Source: a virus
DNA: 49,078 nucleotides
Virus record (IMG/VR): IMGVR_UViG_3300005253_000038
Coordinates: 1 to 49,078 of that record
Direction: 5' to 3' (one strand)
Below are positions 30,384 through 37,003 of this stretch, in pieces. Numbering within the stretch: position 1 is the first letter of the stretch; each line of letters starts with the position of its first letter. The translations under genes and the position numbers were made by a program. The notes beneath the pieces were generated by a model. It worked only from the letters and a program-made list of their open reading frames with translations. It did not search any database and was not told where the DNA came from.

Positions 30384-30392
30384 CATTTGTCA
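30381..30392. promoter_or_regulatory. Perfect dyad TGACATTTGTCA over a start codon
   Basis: Five-base half-sites separated by TT. The A of an ATG precedes it (30380), so the dyad overlaps the start of an 11-residue frame (30380-30415). That is followed by a GTGA-coupled 23-residue frame (30412-30483). Similar dyad at 30481-30492. Confidence 0.5.
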
Positions 30393-30411
30393 CTTTCAAG
30401 GTGAAAGTTGG

Positions 30412-30483
30412 GTGAACGACATACACATGCCTATGACTAAACCACTTACTAAAACGCGAGTTGTTTGTCACGAGTCCGCATGA
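30412..30483 (+). CDS. Possible 23-residue linking peptide
   Basis: GTG 30412 overlaps the stop of an 11-residue frame (GTGA) and its stop overlaps the next ATG (ATGA). The product would be basic, centred on MPMTKPLTKTRVV. The overlaps suggest a translationally coupled chain rather than chance, but the peptides show no motif. Confidence 0.3.
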   Translation: MNDIHMPMTKPLTKTRVVCHESA

Positions 30484-30740
30484 CAGGTGTCACTAAGCTC
30501 AAAGAGTGGGCCGAGCGCAACAAGCGGAAATACTGGTGGTTCTGGCTTATTTGGGCACTGGCATTCGTAGCGATAGAAACTTACGCGCTCGTCACCGACG
30601 AGAAGCAAGTGCCTACCCTCTCGCGGACTATCTGGTGGCTGAAGGACAGGTGGCGCTGGTTTGCCACCGCGCTCTTTTTGTTCTTGTTGTGGCTGGGAGT
30701 GCATTTGGTGGGAGGGGAGTGTTTCGCAGGGCTATGTTAA
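30480..30740 (+). CDS. Two-span membrane protein, Trp-rich
   Basis: 86 residues from ATG 30480. A basic amphipathic start (KLKEWAERNKRKYWW) is followed by a span (WFWLIWALAFVAIETYAL), an outer loop and a second span (FATALFLFLLWLGVHLVG). The tryptophan belts suggest membrane interfaces. Not recognised; belongs to the rightward middle operon. Confidence 0.6.
   Translation: MTGVTKLKEWAERNKRKYWWFWLIWALAFVAIETYALVTDEKQVPTLSRTIWWLKDRWRWFATALFLFLLWLGVHLVGGECFAGLC
30481..30492. promoter_or_regulatory. Perfect dyad TGACAGGTGTCA over a start codon
   Basis: Same half-sites as at 30381, with GG between. It overlaps the ATG at 30480 of the membrane protein that follows. A further half-site (TTTGTCAC) lies at 30463-30471. 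Confidence 0.5.
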
Positions 30741-30757
30741 TTCTCGAAGGACTTCAC

Positions 30758-30943
30758 ATGACAAAGGCGCGCCGCGTGAGGCGAGAGGTCACGAAGCATG
30801 GCAACGAACAAGTATACGCACATACGTTCGACGCCCTCGCCTGGCGTCCTGGCAGCGAGGCCGACGCCATGTGGTGGGAGCATAGCGTGGCGGTGTTCGG
30901 GGAGAAATTCAGAGAGGAATTGACACGTGCCAACGTGGCGTAA
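30758..30943 (+). CDS. Hypothetical small basic protein
   Basis: 61 residues from ATG 30758, preceded by GAAGGA; an ATG at 30734 overlapping the previous stop is possible. A basic N-terminus (MTKARRVRREVTKHGN) is followed by an aromatic, acidic C-terminal part (MWWEHSVAVFGEKFREEL). Overlaps the replication gene by 17 bases. Unknown. Confidence 0.5.
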   Translation: MTKARRVRREVTKHGNEQVYAHTFDALAWRPGSEADAMWWEHSVAVFGEKFREELTRANVA

Positions 30944-31367
30944 GTTACACACCAAGATAACGGAAAGCCTGGACTTCAACGGGATGCCTGACGACTTCAC
31001 GAGGCTGTTGTGGGTGTTGCTGCCGCTTGCCCTCGACAAGGAGGGCAGGTGCCTTGACCATGCCGGACTTATCAAGGCCAAGACCATGCCACTAAGAGAA
31101 GACGTGGAACTGGGCAAGATTGAAGAAGCGCTTCAGTGGTACGACCAGGCGGGAATGATACTGCGCTACGAGGCGGACGGCGTGCGCTACATCTGCATTC
31201 CCACATTCAACGAACATCAGGGCAAAAGAGAGCGGGAAGCGGAGTCCAAGATACCTCCACCACCACTCAATGAGCAGTCAACGCTAGATGTAGATGTAGA
31301 TGTAGAAGAGAGGAGAGGAGATGTAGATACGCCCACTCCCTCAGAACAAGGAGATTTTGTTCAATGA
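30927..31367 (+). CDS. Replication initiator-like protein (N-terminal winged-helix type)
   Basis: 146 residues from GTG 30927. The start (WRKLHTKITESLDFNGMPDDF, split) and the following helices (FTRLLWVLLPLALDKEGR, EEALQWYDQAGMI) with the strand YICIPTFNEHQGKRE match N-terminal DNA-binding domains of phage replisome organisers. The C-terminal 40 residues are acidic and disordered, with a DVDVDVEERRGDVD run encoded by GATGTA repeats. Likely binds the origin and recruits host replication proteins with the coupled next gene. Confidence 0.6.
   Translation: MPTWRKLHTKITESLDFNGMPDDFTRLLWVLLPLALDKEGRCLDHAGLIKAKTMPLREDVELGKIEEALQWYDQAGMILRYEADGVRYICIPTFNEHQGKREREAESKIPPPPLNEQSTLDVDVDVEERRGDVDTPTPSEQGDFVQ
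31285..31329. repeat. TAGATG hexamer repeats within initiator gene
   Basis: TAGATG occurs three times in tandem (31285-31302), followed by TAGAAG, a purine run and another ATGTAGATAC. Lambdoid origins lie as iterons inside the initiator gene, so this is an origin candidate. It may be only an acidic coding repeat. Confidence 0.4.
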
Positions 31368-31723
31368 TTGACGAATTACCCGAAGACCAGCGTGAACTTC
31401 TATTAGAGAGGTTAGGTGAGGAGTTGATAGAGGAGATAGCAGCGGAGGCTAAGAGTGTGACGTCTTTTTACAACTTGTGCATCAGGGCGGTGGGTTCGCC
31501 GCGGACTGTCAAGTCGAGGCGCATACCCACACCCATGAGTGCATGGGACGAGATATACGGCAAGAGGCGGGAGTCGGAGCCGGAGTTTTCACATCCCATG
31601 ATAGCCAAGGTGGTGAAGCATTTCGGAGGGTGGAGTCGTATGTGGTTGGACTTCAGTAAGAAGCGGGAAGAGAAGGCGAGGAATACTTTCATTATGAAAT
31701 TCAAGGATGCCATCGGTGGGTAA
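31364..31723 (+). CDS. Replication-associated helical protein (possible loader/partner)
   Basis: 119 residues, ATGA overlap with the initiator-like gene. An acidic N-terminal helix (ELLLERLGEELIEEIAAEA) is followed by a basic linker (VKSRRIPTPMSAWDEIYGKRR, split) and a C-terminal block, HPMIAKVVKHFGGWSRMW with NTFIMKFKDAI. That block resembles the C-terminal end of phage replication proteins. Together with the previous gene it may represent a split two-domain initiator or an initiator plus helicase loader. Confidence 0.5.
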   Translation: MIDELPEDQRELLLERLGEELIEEIAAEAKSVTSFYNLCIRAVGSPRTVKSRRIPTPMSAWDEIYGKRRESEPEFSHPMIAKVVKHFGGWSRMWLDFSKKREEKARNTFIMKFKDAIGG

Positions 31724-32702
31724 CGACATTATCAAAGCTATATCAACAGAGGAGTTCCAGGCTACACCCGTCGGGTTGGTGCTGCCCGAGAACAAGGTTG
31801 CTTACCAACAATGGGAGGAGTACGGGCATAGCTTGCGCGGTGTGGAGGGCGCGCTTCAGTGGGTGATTGGGGACTGGCTCAGGTATGGGGAGTTCGCCTA
31901 TGGGGAGAAGTATGCGCAGGCTGCTTCCGTCTGGCCCGACTCCAAGATAAACACGCTCATGGAGTACCAGAGGATAGCAAACGCCTATACGTATGCAGAA
32001 CGCTCCAGACGTCTGGACTGGTCACACTTTCAGGTTGCTGCTACTACGAAGAAGAAATTGAGGGGCCAGTTACTAGCTGATGCGGAGAACAACGAATGGA
32101 CAGTAAAGGAACTCAAAGCATCGGTTCGTAGGCACGAAATAGGGGAGATAAAAGAGGAAGAGATACAGGTAGCGGAGGGGCTATACAGCGCCATCTCCTG
32201 CGACCCGCCCTGGCCCTATGACCGAGCCAACCACAAGCAGCCGTGGGAAACATACGACCGAGCTGGTCGACGCGCTGCATCACCATACCCAGAGATGAGC
32301 CTGTTGGAGATAGCAGCCAACGCTCCCCCGGCTGCAGACGACAGCCTGCTGTTCTTGTGGACGACACATGCGTTCATGCGTGATGCCTATACGTTGCTGG
32401 ATCTGTGGGAGTTCAAGCCCAAGACGGTTATTACATGGGTCAAGGACCAGATGGGGCTGGGCGTGTGGCTCCGTAGCAAAAGCGAGTTCTGCATCATGGC
32501 CGTGAAGGGCAAGCCAAAGGTTGCATTGGTGAGTCAAACAACTGTTGTTGAGGGACCGCTGAGAGAACACAGCCGCAAGCCAGACGAATTCTACGAGATG
32601 GTGGATAGCTTAGTTCCGAACGAGTACCGCAAGCTCGACATGTATAGCAGGGAAAGCAGAGAGGGCTGGGACCAGTATGGTAACGAAGCAGATAAGTTTT
32701 AG
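31707..32702 (+). CDS. MT-A70 family adenine N6-methyltransferase
   Basis: 331 residues from ATG 31707, with GTG 31716 as an alternative. The C-terminal half is an MT-A70 catalytic domain: AISCDPPWPYD with DPPW at 166-169, LLFLWTTHAFM, VITWVKDQMGLGVWLRS (split) and a final KPDEFYEMVDSLVP. DPPW binds the target adenine. The N-terminal 150 residues are helical, with WVIGDWLRYGEFAYGEKY and a HFQVAA segment, probably a DNA-recognition or ParB-like part. It likely protects phage DNA from host restriction. No cognate nuclease is obvious. Confidence 0.85.
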   Translation: MPSVGNDIIKAISTEEFQATPVGLVLPENKVAYQQWEEYGHSLRGVEGALQWVIGDWLRYGEFAYGEKYAQAASVWPDSKINTLMEYQRIANAYTYAERSRRLDWSHFQVAATTKKKLRGQLLADAENNEWTVKELKASVRRHEIGEIKEEEIQVAEGLYSAISCDPPWPYDRANHKQPWETYDRAGRRAASPYPEMSLLEIAANAPPAADDSLLFLWTTHAFMRDAYTLLDLWEFKPKTVITWVKDQMGLGVWLRSKSEFCIMAVKGKPKVALVSQTTVVEGPLREHSRKPDEFYEMVDSLVPNEYRKLDMYSRESREGWDQYGNEADKF

Positions 32703-33213
32703 TAAGGGTGCTATAGGCCAGGGGTGTGTAGAGCAGATGTTCGCGGGTGAGGCCGTCTTTTATTGGACGGACGAGGAAACGTCGCATCCGTTCGACGGCA
32801 TTGCGCTTGAGTGGGAGACCTACGACATTATCGCCATTGAAATCAAGGCAAAGGCAGCACGGACATGGTATCGGGACACTGGCTTCGATGTAGCTCAGTG
32901 GGACAGGCTAACGAGAGCTAGAGAGGAGTACGGCAAGGACCCGTTCTGTGTATTTGTGGACGAGGCTATCGGCTGGGTATATGGAAACTATCTCTCTGTT
33001 CTGGAGAGACCGAGGCCGAGCGAGAGACCTGGCCGTGACCCTGATTATCCGTGTGTAAAAAACGGGATTGTGTACTTTCCGCTGCGCGCGATGAAGAAGC
33101 TGGGCGATATACCGGCAGACCAGCTCGCAGAATTGCGGCACTTATCGCAACGCAACGGGGACTTTGAATATCCGGACGCTGACCATTACGAGGATTTGGA
33201 GACCGATGCCTGA
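32677..33213 (+). CDS. PD-(D/E)XK nuclease-like protein
   Basis: 178 residues, overlapping the methylase by 26 bases. PFDGIA (Asp 40) and IAIEIKAKA (E55-I-K57) give the D...E-x-K core, with a following YRDTGFDVAQWDRL helix that often carries a further active-site Gln or Tyr. Similar proteins in phages act as DNA-end or structure-specific nucleases. The long C-terminal half is acidic. The overlap with the methylase could hint at a linked modification/cleavage role. Confidence 0.65.
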   Translation: MVTKQISFSKGAIGQGCVEQMFAGEAVFYWTDEETSHPFDGIALEWETYDIIAIEIKAKAARTWYRDTGFDVAQWDRLTRAREEYGKDPFCVFVDEAIGWVYGNYLSVLERPRPSERPGRDPDYPCVKNGIVYFPLRAMKKLGDIPADQLAELRHLSQRNGDFEYPDADHYEDLETDA

Positions 33214-33406
33214 ACTATTCCTCCTCAACAAAGATACACAGCTCTCGCATGTATTGGAGAGGTACCTGGAGAAGACAGGTGTACGTGCAACATACGTACA
33301 AGCGCGTCAAAAGACATTAGACGAACTGGATACCAATTTGCGAAAGGAGGTGGGTGCTGTGCCAGGAGGACACATCATCTTGGGACATGAGCGACAGGAA
33401 AGTTAG
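33206..33406 (+). CDS. Hypothetical small protein
   Basis: 66 residues from ATG 33206, overlapping the nuclease gene by 8 bases. Helical with mixed charge (LSHVLERYLEKTG, KTLDELDTNLRKEVG) and a Gly/His end. Not recognised. Confidence 0.55.
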   Translation: MPELFLLNKDTQLSHVLERYLEKTGVRATYVQARQKTLDELDTNLRKEVGAVPGGHIILGHERQES

Positions 33407-33761
33407 CGTCATTGTGTATGGGGCCTTCATTCTGGGAGGGCTGGCTATCGCGGGCGCCGCTGCCTACTTCGCGCTCAACAAGCCCGTGAGCGAGTGTGCG
33501 CCTGACATTGTGGTTTTGAGTGACCCCACGAGCCCCCTGCGGATAGTTGAGGCGCTGCTTATTTTGGAGGAAGAGGGTGTTATTACGACGGTTGATGATG
33601 CGCTGGATTCTTTGGAAAACGCCCAATACGTGTATGACCCTGATGAAGACTACGAGATTGAGTATTGGTTGTTCTTTGAAGGCGTAGCGGCCGAGTTCAA
33701 CATCGGGTGCCCGAAGGTAGAGGGTACGAACCTGGAATACGAGGGGACGAGAGGGCTGTGA
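33387..33761 (+). CDS. Membrane-anchored hypothetical protein
   Basis: 124 residues from ATG 33387. One N-terminal span (VSVIVYGAFILGGLAIAGAAA) is followed by a soluble acidic domain with Cys at about 42 and 112 that might pair outside the membrane. Helical centre (VEALLILEEEGVITTVDDAL, then EDYEIEYWLFFEG). Probably exposed on the outer face. Unknown function. Confidence 0.55.
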   Translation: MSDRKVSVIVYGAFILGGLAIAGAAAYFALNKPVSECAPDIVVLSDPTSPLRIVEALLILEEEGVITTVDDALDSLENAQYVYDPDEDYEIEYWLFFEGVAAEFNIGCPKVEGTNLEYEGTRGL

Positions 33762-33961
33762 GCTATCACACGAACGCGGGATACACGGTTGTCTCAGGAG
33801 GTGGTGTGTTCAAGGAAGGCGCGCAGTTTTTGATGGGACATTTCGACAGGTCTTTGAAGATGGGTGTATGGCCCGTTGGGATGATAGTCGAGAGAGACGG
33901 GCAGAAATACAAAGTGGTTTTGAGTTTGGTTGAGGAGAGTGGGCGTGGGGTTAAGGACTGA
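33758..33961 (+). CDS. Hypothetical small protein
   Basis: 67 residues from GTG 33758, overlapping the previous stop (GTGA). Strand-rich with Gly turns (YTVVSGGGVFKEG) and a strand pair MIVERDGQKYKVVLSLVEE. Not recognised. It ends just before a repeat-bearing gap. Confidence 0.5.
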   Translation: MSYHTNAGYTVVSGGGVFKEGAQFLMGHFDRSLKMGVWPVGMIVERDGQKYKVVLSLVEESGRGVKD

Positions 33962-33965
33962 CGCA

Positions 33966-34016
33966 TTATTCAGGAATATGAATAAAGCGCCGTGTTTATT
34001 CAGAATTATGAACAAA
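33966..34016. repeat. Two 21-base direct repeats with internal dyads
   Basis: 33966-33986 and 33996-34016 match at 18 of 21 positions and are spaced 30 bases apart, nearly three helical turns. The first contains TTATTCA...TGAATAA, a perfect seven-base dyad. They lie in front of a nuclease gene that lacks a ribosome site. Operator or promoter role likely. Confidence 0.5.
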
Positions 34017-34315
34017 TGACGCAATTTTCAAGGCGTCCACCTGCGTACGCGAAGCGGACTGATCCGAACCAAGCCGAGATAGTGGACGCGCTGAGGAAAG
34101 CGGGCGCCTGGGTGTACGTCGCGCACCAGCCTTTCGATTTGCTAGTCGCGTTTCGAGGTGAGTTGAATTTATTAGAGGTCAAGACAGACAAGGGGAGGCT
34201 GAACAAGAAGCAAAAGTGCATGATTGAAGAGATGAGAGTCAGGTCAGGTTGTTGCCCATTAGTGGTGAGGAGTGTTGACGAGGCATTAGGTGCGATAGGA
34301 GCTGCGCATGAGTGA
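34016..34315 (+). CDS. VRR-NUC/resolvase-like PD-(D/E)XK nuclease
   Basis: 99 residues from ATG 34016. RTDPNQAEIVDALRKAGA (14-31), PFDLLVAF with Asp 41, NLLEVKTDKG with E54-x-K56, and KKQ at 64-66 follow the usual order of small phage VRR/RusA-like nucleases. Those genes typically act on branched DNA late in replication. All core acidic and Lys residues are present. The ATG has no clear ribosome site. Confidence 0.7.
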   Translation: MTQFSRRPPAYAKRTDPNQAEIVDALRKAGAWVYVAHQPFDLLVAFRGELNLLEVKTDKGRLNKKQKCMIEEMRVRSGCCPLVVRSVDEALGAIGAAHE

Positions 34316-34514
34316 AATAAAAGCCGAACAGATACTAGAGATACATCCCGACAGCCGATATGTGCTGGTGCTAGCAGAAGAGGATTACGACGACGATATT
34401 CTGATAATGGCTGGAGACATCATAAGCGACTGGTGGCATGGGAGGGAAGAGCAAACGCCCATACTGCTACTTCCGGCAGGTACAAAGTTGAGGCTAGTGC
34501 GTGCCAACGACTGA
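34308..34514 (+). CDS. Hypothetical small acidic protein
   Basis: 68 residues, eight-base ATGAGTGA-type overlap with the nuclease. Two strands (RYVLVLAEEDY, ILLLPAGTKLRLV) around an acidic helix (DDDILIMAGDIISDWW). Not recognised. Confidence 0.55.
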   Translation: MSEIKAEQILEIHPDSRYVLVLAEEDYDDDILIMAGDIISDWWHGREEQTPILLLPAGTKLRLVRAND

Positions 34515-34719
34515 TCACGGCTGGGGTCATCATGCGCCCGGCTGGCTTGGCGGCAAGGGCTACAAGCCGAAGGGCAGCCAGCCGGATGCTGAGGTGCGGC
34601 GGTGGATTGCTGTATGTGAAAGCTACATGCAGCATGACCCGGAGGCAGACATCAGCAGGCCGCTGTGTTTTGCGGTGCATGATGGCGCAGTTTGCAGGAG
34701 GTTGGAGGGACATGGATAA
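34501..34719 (+). CDS. Hypothetical His/Gly-rich protein
   Basis: 72 residues from GTG 34501. The start is Gly/His/Trp rich (DHGWGHHAPGWLGGKGY), then a helix (AEVRRWIAVCESYM) and an end with LCFAVHDGAVCRRLEGHG, possibly zinc-binding. Overlaps the next gene by 8 bases. Unknown. Confidence 0.5.
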   Translation: MPTTDHGWGHHAPGWLGGKGYKPKGSQPDAEVRRWIAVCESYMQHDPEADISRPLCFAVHDGAVCRRLEGHG

Positions 34720-34885
34720 GGACAGATGCGTAACGTGCGGCAGCAAGATAGACGATCCATACGAGTGCGTCAATTGGCTAATTTGGAAGGGCGCGCCGGT
34801 GCCAGATGAGCGCAACGAGATTATCCGCAAGATTATGGACGGCGAAATTTACCTCCCTGACTTGGTGATAAGGCCATGTCCATAG
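34712..34885 (+). CDS. Small zinc-ribbon protein
   Basis: 57 residues from ATG 34712 with GGAGGGAC directly upstream. CVTCGSKIDDPYECVNW holds a C-x-x-C plus a third Cys, with the fourth near the C-terminus (RPCP). Helix NEIIRKIMDGE. Not recognised further. Confidence 0.55.
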   Translation: MDKDRCVTCGSKIDDPYECVNWLIWKGAPVPDERNEIIRKIMDGEIYLPDLVIRPCP

Positions 34886-35043
34886 TCAAGTGGCCGAATC
34901 TCTTTACCAAGGCAGAGGAGGAGACGCTATTCAAGGCGTGCGCCGAGGTGCGGAAGGCGGGGTTCGGCAGGGTATATATTGAGTACGAGAAGGGCAAGCC
35001 GAAGTTTATTGTAAGTAAGTCAGAGAGGCCGGTTGATGAGTGA
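34876..35043 (+). CDS. Hypothetical small protein
   Basis: 55 residues from ATG 34876, overlapping both neighbours (10 and 8 bases). It begins MSIVKWPNLFTKAEEE, with a helix (ETLFKACAEVRKAG), strand (RVYIEYEKG) and basic end. The nested overlaps support it as a real gene of the operon. Confidence 0.5.
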   Translation: MSIVKWPNLFTKAEEETLFKACAEVRKAGFGRVYIEYEKGKPKFIVSKSERPVDE

Positions 35044-35299
35044 GCTAAAAGTATTCAGCAATAGCGTTGATTTCGTTATAGCAGATAGCGTCGGCGATGC
35101 GATCTCGCTACTTCCATACGCGGGCGAGGATGTTTACGAAGATGAGTGGGGGGCCGAGTCAATGGATGGAAAATTCAGCATTTGGCTAGACCTAGATGGC
35201 GAGGTCGCTGAGCACGGAGTGGGAGATTTGATTGAGCGTAGTTGGGAGGAGTGGATCAAGACATTCGGGAAGGGATACCTATGCAAAACAGAGTATTAG
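35036..35299 (+). CDS. Hypothetical acidic protein
   Basis: 87 residues from ATG 35036 (ATGAGTGA overlap). Strongly acidic: VIADSVGDAISLLPYAGEDV (split) and SIWLDLDGEVAEHGVGDL. Such composition is seen in small inhibitor proteins, but no signature is present. Last gene of the rightward middle operon; it converges on the leftward regulator at 35332. Confidence 0.55.
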   Translation: MSELKVFSNSVDFVIADSVGDAISLLPYAGEDVYEDEWGAESMDGKFSIWLDLDGEVAEHGVGDLIERSWEEWIKTFGKGYLCKTEY

Positions 35300-35331
35300 C
35301 TGAATAGCGCAACCCGTGAGGCGTGGAGGAT

Positions 35332-35547
35332 TTAATCTAAATCGTCTGTTGTGAACACATCGAGGAAACGTAGCTCGGAGAGGTCCAGCTCCAGGGCGTG
35401 AAGGATGCGATACAGGGTAGCCAGGTCCACAGCTTTCACAGTCTCGGGTTCGTTCATGTACTGCAGCACGGTGGCATAGGTGACGCCGCTCTTCAGGTGG
35501 AGCTGATGCGCGTTCATGGTAGCGGGGAGCTTGCGAAGCTTGAACAT
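35332..35547 (-). CDS. XRE-type (Cro/CI-like) regulator with leaderless start
   Basis: 71 residues from ATG 35547. A helix-turn-helix domain fills most of the chain: HQLHLKSGVTYATVLQYMNE (helices 2-3, about 13-32), then DLATLYRILHALELDLSEL as the final helices. The TATAAT box lies only six bases before the ATG, so the message is probably leaderless, as for lambda cI from its maintenance promoter. It faces the early rightward promoter across about 40 bases, a classical switch layout. It probably represses that promoter. Confidence 0.75.
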   Translation of the reverse strand: MFKLRKLPATMNAHQLHLKSGVTYATVLQYMNEPETVKAVDLATLYRILHALELDLSELRFLDVFTTDDLD

Positions 35548-35553
35548 GCTTTC

Positions 35554-35583
35554 ATTATATACCAAGAGGTAGACACTTGTCAA
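35554..35583 (-). promoter_or_regulatory. Leftward promoter of the 35332 regulator
   Basis: On the minus strand TTGACA (35578-35583), 18 bases, TATAAT (35554-35559), both matching consensus exactly. Transcription should begin at or next to the ATG. Confidence 0.8.
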
Positions 35584-35594
35584 TATATTGGGGG

Positions 35595-35623
35595 TTGACA
35601 ACATACTCCCGCTAGTATATACT
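35595..35623 (+). promoter_or_regulatory. Rightward early promoter
   Basis: TTGACA (35595-35600), 17 bases, TATACT (35618-35623). Its -35 and that of the leftward promoter form the dyad TTGTCAA...TTGACAA (35577-35601), a likely operator. A TAGATAGGAG leader precedes the ATG at 35647 and recurs before the clamp gene. Confidence 0.85.
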
Positions 35624-35646
35624 CCTATATAGATAGGAGACTAGAC

Positions 35647-35925
35647 ATGCAGATAACAGAGGTAAGGCACACGGCGCTAGGAGATTTCACAATTGTGCAT
35701 GAAGTGAAGTCGCACAAGGCATGGCGCATACCGTCGCTGCCGAATGGCAAGAACCAGGCAGGCGGGCGCAAGGCGCACTGCCCAAAGACGGAGCGAGACA
35801 TACCGCGCCCTCCAAGTAGCGGATTGCCTGGTAGCGCAAAGTATGTGAAGGCATTGAAGCTACGTAATAGGCTGGTGTTCCTGAGGGCGTACAGGCTGCG
35901 GAACGAACTGGAGGCGAGACGATGA
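35647..35925 (+). CDS. First early-operon protein, basic, unknown
   Basis: 92 residues, ribosome site ATAGGAGACTAGAC. Basic throughout (KNQAGGRKAHCPKTERDIPRP, split; ALKLRNRLVFLRAYRLRNELEARR, split), with a C-terminal Arg-rich helix. As the first gene after the early promoter it may be a regulator; its high charge would suit RNA or DNA binding or antitermination, which is speculation. Confidence 0.65.
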   Translation: MQITEVRHTALGDFTIVHEVKSHKAWRIPSLPNGKNQAGGRKAHCPKTERDIPRPPSSGLPGSAKYVKALKLRNRLVFLRAYRLRNELEARR

Positions 35926-36185
35926 GTGAGCACAAATTGAGCGAAATGATACGTCTGTACAGCAATGGTGGCACGGTGCTCTTGCGCCTGGCCGACCAAG
36001 CCGAACGCATGGAAGCTGTGGTGGAGGTGGCGAAAGAACAGGACGAAACCAATCAGGCCACGGGAGGCCGTCCTGAAGAATGGCACAAGAGTAGTCCGGC
36101 ATGGAGACTCCATCAAGCCCTCGTGGCTGCGGAGGGCGATGATTACACTACAGGAGACACTAGCATTGTTGGGACTTGCTTCTAA
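35922..36185 (+). CDS. Hypothetical early protein
   Basis: 87 residues, ATGA overlap. An amphipathic helix (EMIRLYSNGGTVLLRLADQAER, split) and acidic middle, Trp-containing C-terminal part. Not recognised. Overlaps the next gene by 47 bases. Confidence 0.55.
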   Translation: MSEHKLSEMIRLYSNGGTVLLRLADQAERMEAVVEVAKEQDETNQATGGRPEEWHKSSPAWRLHQALVAAEGDDYTTGDTSIVGTCF

Positions 36186-36357
36186 GGCGGCATTGCTAGA
36201 AGAGACTGATGGAATATTTACAAATGACATGGAGCGAATGCAGTTTCTAGCCGCGGCCCAAGAAGTGAAGCCGATACTAGCGAGGGTAGACGCGGATAAT
36301 CCAGGGCTTGTTGCAATTCTGCATGACGGGGTAGCCTGGAAGGACCGTGCGGATTGA
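36139..36357 (+). CDS. Hypothetical early helical protein
   Basis: 72 residues from ATG 36139 with GGAGGGCG directly upstream. Helical and Ala/Leu rich (LQETLALLGLASKAALLEE, FLAAAQEVKPILARV). Unknown function. Confidence 0.5.
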   Translation: MITLQETLALLGLASKAALLEETDGIFTNDMERMQFLAAAQEVKPILARVDADNPGLVAILHDGVAWKDRAD

Positions 36358-36499
36358 CAAGCCGGAGTTTGTTAGCCAGTGCTACTTAGAAGATGACCTG
36401 GTGATGCAGATGGCTGAGTTCCCAAATGACTACACGTATCACAAGAATGGCGGCATTGTGTTTTACGTATGGAGTGCTATCGAGCACTTCTATAGCTGA
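36347..36499 (+). CDS. Hypothetical small early protein
   Basis: 50 residues from GTG 36347, AAGGA upstream, overlapping the previous gene by 11 bases. Acidic and aromatic (YLEDDLVMQMAEFPNDYTYH, then GGIVFYVWSAIEHFY). Not recognised. Confidence 0.45.
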   Translation: MRIDKPEFVSQCYLEDDLVMQMAEFPNDYTYHKNGGIVFYVWSAIEHFYS

Positions 36500-36509
36500 A
36501 AGGTGTCCA

Positions 36510-36809
36510 ATGATTGAGCATAGGCATGAGTGGTGGGTTGCAGCGATGGCGAAAGGCGAACCGTTCGCAAGCTGTAAGCATTGTGAGCTTGTGTTGACGC
36601 CGAGACTAATAGATAAGCGCCTGAATGATGCTGACGCGTTGTTGGCGGTGGTGAGGGCGGCAGAGGTGTGGAAAGAACTAGGCGGGTTTTATCCCGAGGT
36701 CAAATTTTGGGAAGCTCTCGCCGCTCTACCGGAGCATTTGAGAGCCGCGCGGATAGACAATCCTATAAGTGTTGTGGCAAGTGACGGTCCTGAGCAGTCG
36801 GATCGCTGA
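36510..36809 (+). CDS. His/Cys zinc-binding protein, relative of the 26745 gene
   Basis: 99 residues from ATG 36510, ribosome site AAAGGTG. EHRHEWW, CKHCELVLTPRLIDKRLNDADALL and a C-terminal helix repeat the order of the leftward gene at 26745-27131. A paralogue pair placed in two oppositely directed operons is notable. Zinc binding is likely; role unknown. Confidence 0.6.
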   Translation: MIEHRHEWWVAAMAKGEPFASCKHCELVLTPRLIDKRLNDADALLAVVRAAEVWKELGGFYPEVKFWEALAALPEHLRAARIDNPISVVASDGPEQSDR

Positions 36810-36820
36810 TAGGAGTAAAG

Positions 36821-37003
36821 ATGTTACAACCATTCAAGCTAGTAGACGAATTAGGAAGGTACCAGGCAATGGCGCGCATGGACTGGGAGCAGGTAGACAA
36901 AGAGAACCGCGCGCTGAGGGACAAGGGCAACGGGCGGCGGTGGGTGCCGGATCGCGACAGCTGGACAACGGCGAGGGACGCATACCGGGAGGCCAGGCGA
37001 TGA
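36821..37003 (+). CDS. Hypothetical small basic protein
   Basis: 60 residues, ribosome site ATAGGAGTAAAG. Charged helices (MARMDWEQVDKENRALRDKG, then RDSWTTARDAYREARR). Not recognised. Confidence 0.55.
   Translation: MLQPFKLVDELGRYQAMARMDWEQVDKENRALRDKGNGRRWVPDRDSWTTARDAYREARR

Noticed and set aside
34433-34885. 150-residue reading of the 34.4-34.9 kb frame
   Set aside because: Its first 93 codons overlap better-supported genes; the internal ATG at 34712 has a strong ribosome site.
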